Both the position numbers and the translations under genes were made by a program. This document shows positions 1 to 5,158 of a stretch of 6,589 nt of DNA, piece after piece. Location of the stretch: the NCBI RefSeq assembly GCF_022095675.1, contig NZ_JAHYSG010000224.1, forward strand, positions 1-6,589, given 5' to 3'. Every line of letters starts with the position of its first letter. Positions within the stretch are counted from its first letter, which is position 1. This stretch comes from Dactylosporangium sp. AC04546. Lineage in GTDB: Bacteria > Actinomycetota > Actinomycetes > Mycobacteriales > Micromonosporaceae. Below the pieces are notes generated by a model. That model ran no database searches. It was not told where the DNA came from and was given only the letters and a program-made list of their open reading frames with translations.

Positions 1-298
1 CACCACGGCCTCCCCTACAGGTCTGTAACGCTGACGGAGAGACCATCGGCCCAACCGGACGACACGTAAGTTGCGGCCTGGTGCGGTGCGGTAGCGCCAT
101 GGGTCAGGGGCGGGTGGGCCGACGGCTCGCAGCGCCTGTTCCACGGCACCTTCCGCCGAGGCAATCCGGGCGTTCCACTCAGCCTGACCGGCGTTGCCAA
201 GCCTCGGCGGGGTCTACTTGCCGAGGCTACTGACCTAGCTTCCTAGGACGTGGAAGGGGCAGGGGCGGGCATCACACGGGAGTGTGCTCCAGCGGTCG
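1..298. other. Left-edge region without a recognisable gene
   Basis: No reading frame here looks like a gene. On the plus strand one frame is open from the window edge to a TAA at 67-69 (22 codons). It could be the tail of a gene lying to the left, but is too short to recognise. A minus-strand frame (200 to 15) begins with TTG, is proline- and arginine-rich without a recognisable motif, and has no clear ribosome binding site. The only structured element seen is the inverted repeat at 200-228. The segment is best read as intergenic DNA leading into the palindrome array. Confidence 0.5.
200..228. repeat. 9-bp perfect inverted repeat, possible terminator-like hairpin
   Basis: AGCCTCGGC at 200-208 is the exact reverse complement of GCCGAGGCT at 220-228, leaving an 11-base loop. 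No T-run follows on either strand, so it is not a classical intrinsic terminator, but GC-rich hairpins without a U-tract are common behind actinobacterial genes. It could end a transcript entering from the left. A related block, CCGCCGAGGC, occurs at 153-162 and is complementary to part of the left arm, so a larger fold is possible. Function is inferred. Confidence 0.4.
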
Positions 299-538
299 CT
301 CGCAGCTGTGGTCGGTCGACCGACCGAACCTTGTGGCGGAGCTCGGTCGGTCGACTGACCGAACCTCGCGCTGCGCCTTGTTGGTCGATGGATCGGGCCC
401 TCTGCGGGATTCAGTCGGTCGACCGACGGGGTCTCGCAGCTGTGCTTGATCGGTCGACTGACCGAATTTTGGCGGCGGGCCTCGGTCGGTCGACCGACCG
501 AGTCTCGCGGAAGGAACTGGTCGGTCGATCGACCGAAA
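299..538. repeat. Tandem array of seven GGTCGGTCGACCGACC-type palindromes, ~35-bp period
   Basis: Seven units share a palindromic core. Unit 1 (310-325) is a perfect 16-bp palindrome. Unit 2 (343-362) is a 20-bp palindrome with one mismatched pair. Unit 3 (about 383-398) is degenerate. Unit 4 (414-427) is perfect over 14 bp. Unit 5 (450-461) has one mismatched pair. Unit 6 (481-502) is perfect over 22 bp. Unit 7 (521-536) is perfect over 16 bp, with a GATC centre. Centres lie at about 317, 352, 390, 420, 455, 491 and 528, a mean spacing near 35 bp. The linkers are also weakly related: GAA or GAG often follows the palindrome, then CTCGC-like blocks, and CTCGCAGCTGTG occurs at both 299-310 and 433-444. 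The linkers (roughly 15-20 bp) are too short and too similar for CRISPR spacers. Candidate roles are an array of sites for a dimeric DNA-binding protein, an iteron-like partition or replication element, or a dispersed genomic repeat. None can be chosen from sequence alone. Confidence 0.9.
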
Positions 539-620
539 ATCTGTGTCGGCGCGCCCGACGAGCCTGCCGCCCGGCGGTTGGATGCATCGGCGGGGTTGCG
601 TTTCCTCGTGTCTCGTGGGC

Positions 621-648
621 ATCATGGACGGCATGATCACCTCTGATC
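621..648. promoter_or_regulatory. Two overlapping inverted repeats upstream of the DUF6745 gene (candidate operator)
   Basis: ATCATG (621-626) and CATGAT (632-637) form a perfect 6-bp inverted repeat around 5 bases. Overlapping it, GATCA (635-639) and TGATC (644-648) form a perfect 5-bp inverted repeat around 4 bases. The pair ends 25 bases before the ATG at 674, where an operator or a leader hairpin would be expected. GAAAGGG at 649-655 is Shine-Dalgarno-like but 18 bases from the ATG, longer than usual. A TTGCGT at 596-601 could be a -35 box, but its partner would be poor. The regulatory role is inferred from position and symmetry. Confidence 0.4.
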
Positions 649-673
649 GAAAGGGCGTGCTCGCCCTCGCGCG

Positions 674-1516
674 ATGACCGCGCTCCTGCGGCGAAGCGCC
701 GCGCCGGCTCTGCCGGGTTCTCGCAACACCTCGCGAATTCGTTGGCGGCAGGCTGTGCCCATCCGGCAGGCCTGGTTCGACGTCGGCGTGTCCGACCAGC
801 CCGCCGACCGTGCTGCCGCCGAGGCCGCCATCGCGCGGAGCTACCAGCGGCTCGGGCGAGCCCGTCCGCACTTCCACTGGGTGGAGTCTCCCCGCCAGGC
901 GCTGCCGCTGCTCGCCGGGCGGCCGGGGCATGCCGTGCTGCGGCGGTGGATCTCCCACCGGCCACCCGCCGGGGAGCCGCCGTTCGTCAGCGACGTCGCC
1001 GCCGGGCTGTCCCGGTTGCGGGGAGCGCTCGACGCCGCGGCCGACCACGCCGACCTCAGCGCGCTGCCGCGCAACACCACGAAGAAGGACAAGGAGAAGC
1101 GGCCCGAGCTGGCGACGCTCGAGCCGGAAGCGGCGCTCGACATCGGGTACCCGCTGAGAGAGGTCCTCCGCCACGGGGTCCGCGAGGCGCTGACCACCAG
1201 CCTCGCGGCCGCGCTGGCCTGGCCGGTCCGCCGCGAGCTGGGCGTGCCGGACCAGGTGCCCGTCGGCTGGTACGGCCAGCAGGACGCCCCCTGGATCGCC
1301 TACTACGACACGCTGAGACGGCTGGGCCTGGCCGTGTACCGCCCCGCGGACGAGGCGGTGTTCGACGACTGGGTCCTGCTGGCCCGCTCGACCGGCTGGT
1401 GGTGGCCCGACGAGACGGTCTGCGTGCTGTCCGACCGGCCGGCGCGGGTCGTCACCGAGAAGGGCAGGGTGCGAGCGGTGACCTTCCGCGACGGCTGGTC
1501 GCCGCCGCTCATGTAG
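674..1516 (+). CDS. DUF6745 domain protein, function unknown
   Basis: A 280-residue protein with no signal peptide or membrane segment, so probably cytoplasmic. I recognise DUF6745 from memory of actinobacterial members. The N-terminal part carries the PADRAAAEAAI...Y..LGRARPHFHWVESP block (about residues 43-73). The C-terminal part carries GWYGQQDAPWIAYYD (198-212), STGWWWPDETVCVLSDRP (239-256) and a closing FRDGWSP (271-277), all rich in tryptophan as in the family. Residues 134-145 are a charged lysine-rich linker. No biochemical activity is known to me for this family. The ATG at 674 gives about 30 residues before the conserved block. A GTG at 755, in frame (residue 28), is an alternative start just ahead of it, and the spacing of the upstream Shine-Dalgarno-like GAAAGGG does not settle the choice. 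The gene ends inside the MFS gene on the other strand, overlapping it by 8 bp, with a strong hairpin 9 bases past its stop. The palindrome array lies about 135 bp upstream, but nothing ties it to this gene. Confidence 0.75.
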   Translation: MTALLRRSAAPALPGSRNTSRIRWRQAVPIRQAWFDVGVSDQPADRAAAEAAIARSYQRLGRARPHFHWVESPRQALPLLAGRPGHAVLRRWISHRPPAGEPPFVSDVAAGLSRLRGALDAAADHADLSALPRNTTKKDKEKRPELATLEPEAALDIGYPLREVLRHGVREALTTSLAAALAWPVRRELGVPDQVPVGWYGQQDAPWIAYYDTLRRLGLAVYRPADEAVFDDWVLLARSTGWWWPDETVCVLSDRPARVVTEKGRVRAVTFRDGWSPPLM

Positions 1517-2756
1517 CCGGCGAGGGCTGGGCGCCGCGGAGGGCGAACCACGCGGCGCCCAGCGTCGACAGCACCAGGGCGGCCGAGCTCAAGCCGAGGG
1601 ACCAGTGCACGCCGACGGCGGCGCCGAGCAGGCCCACGGTGAAGCCGCTGCCGGCGCGCAGGCCGTTGGCGGAGACGCCGTAGACGCCGATCACGCGGCC
1701 GCGGTCGGCCGGTGGGGCCAGCAGCTGTACCACGGTCTGGCCGATCGACATCGCGGCCAGGTTGGCCACGCCGCCCAGCACGAGCAGGACGACCGCGAAC
1801 GTGTAGCTGGTGGTGACGGCGAACAGCAGGCTCGTCACGCCGTACACCAGGGTGCTCAGGACCGCGGTGAGCACGGTCGCGGGCAGGCGGGCCGTCGCCT
1901 CCAGGAGGATGCCGCCGAGCACGCCGCCCGCGCCGTTGGCGAACAGCAGGATGCCGTAGGCGGTGCCGGCGTCGCCGGCGCCCAGGTCGCCGGCGAAGAT
2001 CGGCATCGCGGACTGCAGGGACGCGCCGACGAAGAACGCGCCGAGGCCGCCGAGCAGGATCATGCTGACGAGCTGGCGGTTGGCGCCGACCTCGCGCAGG
2101 ACGCGCACCGAGTCGACGAGGCCGATGCGGGGGCGGGGGACGCCGTGGTCGCGGGTGTGGCCGGTGTACCTGGTGCGGAAGAGGAAGATCGTGAGCGGCA
2201 GGTAGAACAGGACGTTGGCGAAGATGCCGTAGGTCGGGCCCAGGCCGAGCAGCAGCGCCGAGCCGACGACGGGGCCGAAGAGGACGCCGAGGCTGCGGAA
2301 GGTCGCGTTGAGGCGGACCGCCGAGGGCAGCTCGGTGTCGCCGACGAAGTCGTGCAGCATGAGCTGCTCGGCCGGGCCCCACAGGGAGCCGGCCATGCCG
2401 TGGATGACCAGCAGGACGCACGCGTGCCACACCTGTAGCGTGCCGGTGGCGAACAGGATGCCCCAGCCGAGCGAGGCGGCCATGAACAGGGCCTGGGCGC
2501 ACTGGATGACCCGGCGGCAGTCGTACCGGTCGGCGAGCGCCCCGAACGAGACGGAGAACAGCAGGAACGGCACCCAGTGGCTGATCACCTGGAACCCGGC
2601 GAGTGCGGGGGAGTGGAACCGTTCCCAGAGCACCCAGTACGTGATGACGTGCTCGATGTTGTCGGCCATCATCGCCAGCGCGGCGCCGAAGAGGTACGGC
2701 CGGCAGTGCGGGTTGCGCAGCGCGGCGAACCGGCGGGGCACGCTGGGGGCGGTCAT
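1509..2756 (-). CDS. MFS transporter, probable drug/metabolite exporter (MFS_3/EntS-like)
   Basis: A 415-residue integral membrane protein of the major facilitator superfamily, the usual length for a 12-helix member. It begins MTAPSVPRRFAAL, with a basic N-terminus before the first helix. MFS motif A is intact in the loop between helices 2 and 3: GALADRYDCRRVI (residues 72-84). WGPAEQLMLHDFV (126-138), the LNATFRSLGVLFGPVVG stretch (149-165) and a PPADRGRVIGVYG segment (348-360) resemble the MFS_3 group that includes enterobactin exporter EntS. That family knowledge suggests proton-driven efflux of a small molecule, but the substrate cannot be read from sequence. The frame stays open upstream to an ATG at 2822. 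I prefer the ATG at 2756 because it sits at the normal family N-terminus, is preceded by a GGGGAGCAGG stretch, and leaves the divergent promoter region and its palindrome outside the gene. The 3' end overlaps the DUF6745 gene by 8 bp. Confidence 0.88.
   Translation of the reverse strand: MTAPSVPRRFAALRNPHCRPYLFGAALAMMADNIEHVITYWVLWERFHSPALAGFQVISHWVPFLLFSVSFGALADRYDCRRVIQCAQALFMAASLGWGILFATGTLQVWHACVLLVIHGMAGSLWGPAEQLMLHDFVGDTELPSAVRLNATFRSLGVLFGPVVGSALLLGLGPTYGIFANVLFYLPLTIFLFRTRYTGHTRDHGVPRPRIGLVDSVRVLREVGANRQLVSMILLGGLGAFFVGASLQSAMPIFAGDLGAGDAGTAYGILLFANGAGGVLGGILLEATARLPATVLTAVLSTLVYGVTSLLFAVTTSYTFAVVLLVLGGVANLAAMSIGQTVVQLLAPPADRGRVIGVYGVSANGLRAGSGFTVGLLGAAVGVHWSLGLSSAALVLSTLGAAWFALRGAQPSPAT
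1526..1563 (+). terminator. 13-bp perfect GC-rich stem, likely terminator inside the MFS 3' end
   Basis: GCTGGGCGCCGCG (1526-1538) is the exact reverse complement of CGCGGCGCCCAGC (1551-1563), with a 12-base loop. It begins 9 bases after the TAG of the DUF6745 gene, the expected place for a terminator of that transcript. There is no T-tract, as is common in high-GC actinobacteria. The whole stem lies within the coding sequence for the last residues of the MFS protein, about 398-410 (TLGAAWFALRGAQ). On the minus strand it forms before the stop codon, where translating ribosomes would unfold it. The structure is seen directly; its action as a terminator is inferred. Confidence 0.6.
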
Positions 2757-2819
2757 GATCGCAGCCTGCTCCCCGCCGATGCGTCGCAAGCGCGCAGGCG
2801 GGGGCCGAGTGACCCAAGC

Positions 2820-2833
2820 CACCCGGCCGGGTG
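2820..2833. promoter_or_regulatory. 14-bp perfect palindrome in the divergent MFS/lyase promoter region
   Basis: CACCCGGCCGGGTG reads the same on both strands. It lies in the 113-bp gap between the divergent MFS (start 2756) and lyase-family (start 2870) genes, its centre about 70 bp from the first and 43 bp from the second. That is where a dimeric regulator of one or both genes would be expected to bind. GC-rich DNA makes such palindromes more likely by chance, and no regulator gene is in the window. Clear -35 and -10 boxes were not found for either gene. Confidence 0.4.
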
Positions 2834-2846
2834 AGGCATGGCGGCG

Positions 2847-2868
2847 GCGGCCCGGGTAGCGGCCCGGG
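2847..2868 (+). repeat. GCGGCCCGGG direct repeat just before the lyase start codon
   Basis: GCGGCCCGGG occurs at 2847-2856 and again at 2859-2868, a 12-bp step. Each copy contains the palindrome CCCGGG, so the two copies can also pair as a 6-bp hairpin. The block takes up the position where a ribosome binding site would lie before the GTG at 2870, and no AGGAGG-like sequence is present there. It may be a protein site, an RNA structure, or simple low-complexity GC sequence. Confidence 0.35.
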
Positions 2869-2869
2869 C

Positions 2870-3718
2870 GTGACCTCGCTGCGCCGCCTGCTGTACGCCC
2901 CGGAGATCCTCGTCGCGCCCGGCGTCTACGACGGCACCGGCGCCCGGCTGGCCCAGGCCGCCGGCTTCCGGGCGCTGTACGTGAGCGGGTTCCAGACCGC
3001 GGCGAGCGCGCTCGGCCTGCCCGACGTCGGGTACGTCACGATGACGCAGATGCTGCGGCGGGTCGAGGCGATCTGCGACGTCGCCGCGGTGCCGGTGATC
3101 GCCGACGCCGACACGGGCTACGGCAACCCGCTGTCGGTGCGGCGCACGGTGCGGGCCTGGGAGCGGGCCGGGGCGGCCGCGCTGCACATCGAAGACCAGA
3201 CCTCGCCGAAGCGGTGCGGGCACATGCTGGGCCGGGACGTGATCCCGGCCGCCGAGATGGTGCAGAAGGTGCGCGCGGCCGTCGACGCCCGGCGGGACGA
3301 CGATTTCGTGATCATCGCTCGTACCGATGCGCGCACCACCCGCGGCCTCAACGAGGCGATCGACCGGGGTGCGGCGTACCACGAGGCGGGCGCCGACCTG
3401 CTGTTCATCGAGTCGCCCGAGTCCCTCGACGAGATGCGCCGGATCGCCGAGGCGTTCCGCGGGGTGGTGCCCGTGCTCAGCAACCAGATCGAGGGCGGCC
3501 GGACCCCGCTGCCGGGCGTGGCGGCGCTGCAGGACATGGGCTACTCGCTGGCGCTGTTCTCCCTCGGTACCGCGTTCGCCGCCGCTGCCGGCATGCGGGC
3601 GTACCTGCGGGCCCTCGCCACCGGGGACACCCCGCCGGCGATGACCGGGTTCGACGAGTTCAACGCCCTGATCGGGCTCGACGAGCACGCGGCGCTCGAG
3701 GCCCGGTACACCGGCTGA
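2870..3718 (+). CDS. Isocitrate lyase/PEP mutase superfamily enzyme (methylisocitrate lyase-like)
   Basis: A cytoplasmic enzyme of 282 residues with the hallmarks of the isocitrate lyase/phosphoenolpyruvate mutase superfamily. These are the VAPGVYDG opening (residues 15-22), SGFQTAASALGLPDVG (39-54), the metal-binding DADTGYG (79-85), the HIED motif (106-109), the KRCGH signature (114-118) whose Cys116 matches the catalytic cysteine of isocitrate and 2-methylisocitrate lyases, ARTDA (150-154), ESPE (181-184) and NQIEGGRTPL (205-214). These enzymes make or break a C-C (or P-C) bond next to an alpha-carboxyl group using Mg2+. The cysteine favours a lyase over a phosphonate mutase, but genes of this type are often misnamed and the substrate is not fixed by sequence. 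The gene is not next to prpC or prpD, so a methylcitrate-cycle role has no local support. I chose the GTG at 2870 because it fits the family N-terminus. An upstream in-frame GTG at 2831 falls in the 14-bp palindrome and would add 13 mostly Gly/Pro/Ser residues. Confidence 0.85.
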   Translation: MTSLRRLLYAPEILVAPGVYDGTGARLAQAAGFRALYVSGFQTAASALGLPDVGYVTMTQMLRRVEAICDVAAVPVIADADTGYGNPLSVRRTVRAWERAGAAALHIEDQTSPKRCGHMLGRDVIPAAEMVQKVRAAVDARRDDDFVIIARTDARTTRGLNEAIDRGAAYHEAGADLLFIESPESLDEMRRIAEAFRGVVPVLSNQIEGGRTPLPGVAALQDMGYSLALFSLGTAFAAAAGMRAYLRALATGDTPPAMTGFDEFNALIGLDEHAALEARYTG

Positions 3719-3743
3719 GATCGACGACTGCAACAAACCTGCA

Positions 3744-3783
3744 AACGCCACGCGTTGACGCGCCCGGTGCGGCGTGCCAACGT
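3744..3783 (+). promoter_or_regulatory. Candidate promoter and overlapping operator-like repeat for the pectate lyase gene
   Basis: TTGACG (3755-3760) is a near-consensus -35 box for the housekeeping sigma factor. Seventeen bases later CAACGT (3778-3783) is a weak but acceptable -10. The inverted repeat AACGC-CAC-GCGTT (3744-3756) overlaps the -35, and the same segment reads TGCAAACGC (3740-3748), which resembles half-sites of LacI-family operators in actinobacteria. Together this suggests a repressor-controlled promoter for the pectate lyase, as expected for a sugar-responsive secreted enzyme. The boxes are seen; use and regulator are inferred. Confidence 0.4.
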
Positions 3784-3790
3784 ACTTCCC

Positions 3791-3843
3791 AGGAATGCGC
3801 TTTCCTCTTGGTTTCCGCTGTCCGTGAATGTCCGGAGGAATGC
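3791..3843 (+). promoter_or_regulatory. Pectate lyase leader with duplicated AGGAATGC and possible Shine-Dalgarno masking
   Basis: AGGAATGC occurs at 3791-3798 and again at 3836-3843, the second copy including most of the Shine-Dalgarno GGAGGA (3834-3839). TTCCT at 3802-3806 can pair with AGGAA of the first copy (5-bp stem, 6-base loop) or with AGGAA of the second, which would cover the ribosome binding site. Two mutually exclusive hairpins are therefore possible. The stems are short, so this may be coincidence. Confidence 0.3.
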
Positions 3844-5157
3844 ATGCACGTGCACCTCAAGCTCGGCCTCACCGTGTTGACGGTGGCCGGGCTGACCCTC
3901 GCCGCCGCCACGGCGATCGCCCAGGCGGCCGACACCCGCACCACCAGCGTCACCGTCCCCGCGCAGGCCCGCCAGCCGCTCGCCGCCAACGACGGGTGGG
4001 GCGCCGCCGGCGCCGGCACCACCGGCGGGTCCGCGGCCGACGACGCCCACGTGTTCGTCGTGCGCACCCGCGACGAGCTGGTCGCCGCCGTGGCCGGCAA
4101 CACCCCGAAGATCGTGCTCGTCGCCGGCAAGATCGACGCGAACGCCGGCAAGACCTGCGCCGACTACGCCGACCCGGCCTACAGCCTGGACGCCTATCTC
4201 GCCGCCTACGACCCGGCGGTGTGGGGCCGCGTCGCCCCGAGCGGGCCCCTCGAGGAGGCGCGGGTCCGCTCGACCCGCACCCAGGGCGAGCAGATCAAGG
4301 TCAACGTCGGGTCCAACACGACGATCTACGGCCTCAAGGGCGCGCAGCTGCTCGCCGGCAACCTGCTGCTGACGAACGTCAGCAACGTCATCATCCGCAA
4401 CATGACGTTCGTCGATGCCGCCGACTGCTTCCCGGCATGGACGCCGACCGATGGCGCCGAGGGCAACTGGAACTCGCTGTACGACAACGTGACCCTCAGC
4501 GGCGCGACCAACGTGTGGCTCGACCACAACACGTTCACCGACGGCGCCAACCAGGACGTCGACCAGCCGGTGTACTTCGGCCGCCCCTACCAGGTGCACG
4601 ACGGCCTGGCAGACATCATCCGCGGCTCGGACTACGTGACCGTGTCGTACAACTACCTGTTCGAGCACGACAAGTCGATGCTCATCGGCTCCACGAACAC
4701 GCCGGGCGTCGATGTCGGCAAGCTGCGGGTGACCATCCACCACAACCGCTTCGCCAACCTCGGCCAGCGGATCCCGCGGGTGCGCTTCGGGCAGGTCGAC
4801 GTGTACAACAACTACTTCTACCTGACCGACGAGGACACCTTCTCCTACGCCTTCGGCGTCGGCGTGCAGTCGGCGATCTACGCCGAGAACAACTTCGTGC
4901 TGCGCAGTGCGGACATCCCGCTCGGCAACCTGGTGTACAACTGGGGCGGCACGGTGATGACCGAGCGCGGCACGCTCGCGCGGGTCGGCACCGGTCCGAT
5001 CGTCGCGGTCAACCTCCTGGCCGAGTTCAACGCGGCCAGCGACCCCGACATCGGCACCGACGCCGGCTGGACCCCGGCCCTGCGCGCCGGGCTCGACCCG
5101 ACCGCCGACGTGCCGAAGATCGTGACCGCGAACGCGGGCGCCCGCCTACCGGTCTGA
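3844..5157 (+). CDS. Secreted pectate lyase, polysaccharide lyase family 1
   Basis: A 437-residue exported enzyme that should cleave polygalacturonate by Ca2+-dependent beta-elimination outside the cell. An n-region with Lys6, a hydrophobic core and an A-Q-A site predict signal peptidase cleavage near residue 28. The parallel beta-helix of the Pec_lyase_C family follows: VGSNTTIYGL (155-164), NVIIRNMTF (181-189), DCFPAW...DG...GNWNS (194-211), WLDH (225-228), DGLADIIRGSDYVTVSYN (253-270) with a calcium-ligand aspartate, HDKSMLIGS (275-283), and HHNRF...QRIPRVRFG (299-316). Arg309 and Arg314 of the R-x-P-x-x-R motif match the catalytic and conserved arginines of PelC. The usual V-H-x-Y-N-N reads VDVYNN here, a substitution near but not at the known catalytic residues. 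Cys105 and Cys195 may form a disulfide. There is no carbohydrate-binding module. The ATG at 3844 follows GGAGGA by 4 bases; a GTG at 3850 with wider spacing is possible. A promoter-like segment lies upstream, so the gene is probably transcribed alone. Confidence 0.93.
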   Translation: MHVHLKLGLTVLTVAGLTLAAATAIAQAADTRTTSVTVPAQARQPLAANDGWGAAGAGTTGGSAADDAHVFVVRTRDELVAAVAGNTPKIVLVAGKIDANAGKTCADYADPAYSLDAYLAAYDPAVWGRVAPSGPLEEARVRSTRTQGEQIKVNVGSNTTIYGLKGAQLLAGNLLLTNVSNVIIRNMTFVDAADCFPAWTPTDGAEGNWNSLYDNVTLSGATNVWLDHNTFTDGANQDVDQPVYFGRPYQVHDGLADIIRGSDYVTVSYNYLFEHDKSMLIGSTNTPGVDVGKLRVTIHHNRFANLGQRIPRVRFGQVDVYNNYFYLTDEDTFSYAFGVGVQSAIYAENNFVLRSADIPLGNLVYNWGGTVMTERGTLARVGTGPIVAVNLLAEFNAASDPDIGTDAGWTPALRAGLDPTADVPKIVTANAGARLPV

Positions 5158-5158
5158 C

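Noticed and set aside
15..200. 61-residue minus-strand open frame at the left edge
   Set aside because: TTG start, no clear Shine-Dalgarno, no recognisable motif, and composition consistent with chance in GC-rich DNA.
299..538. CRISPR array
   Set aside because: Repeats are perfect palindromes of variable length, linkers are only about 15-20 bp and similar to one another, and no cas gene is present.
250..636. Open frame on the plus strand encoding repeated GRSTDR/SVDR/GRLTE peptides across the palindrome array
   Set aside because: The palindrome core has no stop codon in any frame on either strand, so long open frames appear automatically. The units are read in three different phases, the GTG start lacks a convincing ribosome site, and the rest of the translation is low-complexity.
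272..1174. Long minus-strand open frame opposite the DUF6745 gene
   Set aside because: It spans the palindrome array and the antisense of a recognisable gene, is Arg/Pro/Gly-rich and has no family motif. It is a shadow of high-GC coding DNA.
2757..2822. 22-residue N-terminal extension of the MFS protein from the ATG at 2822
   Set aside because: It would overlap the divergent palindrome and add an Arg/Pro stretch not typical of the family; the ATG at 2756 fits better.
3214..3843. In-frame upstream extension of the pectate lyase to an ATG at 3214
   Set aside because: The extension overlaps the lyase-family gene in another frame and is Arg/Gly-rich nonsense. A signal peptide and Shine-Dalgarno at 3844 mark the real start.
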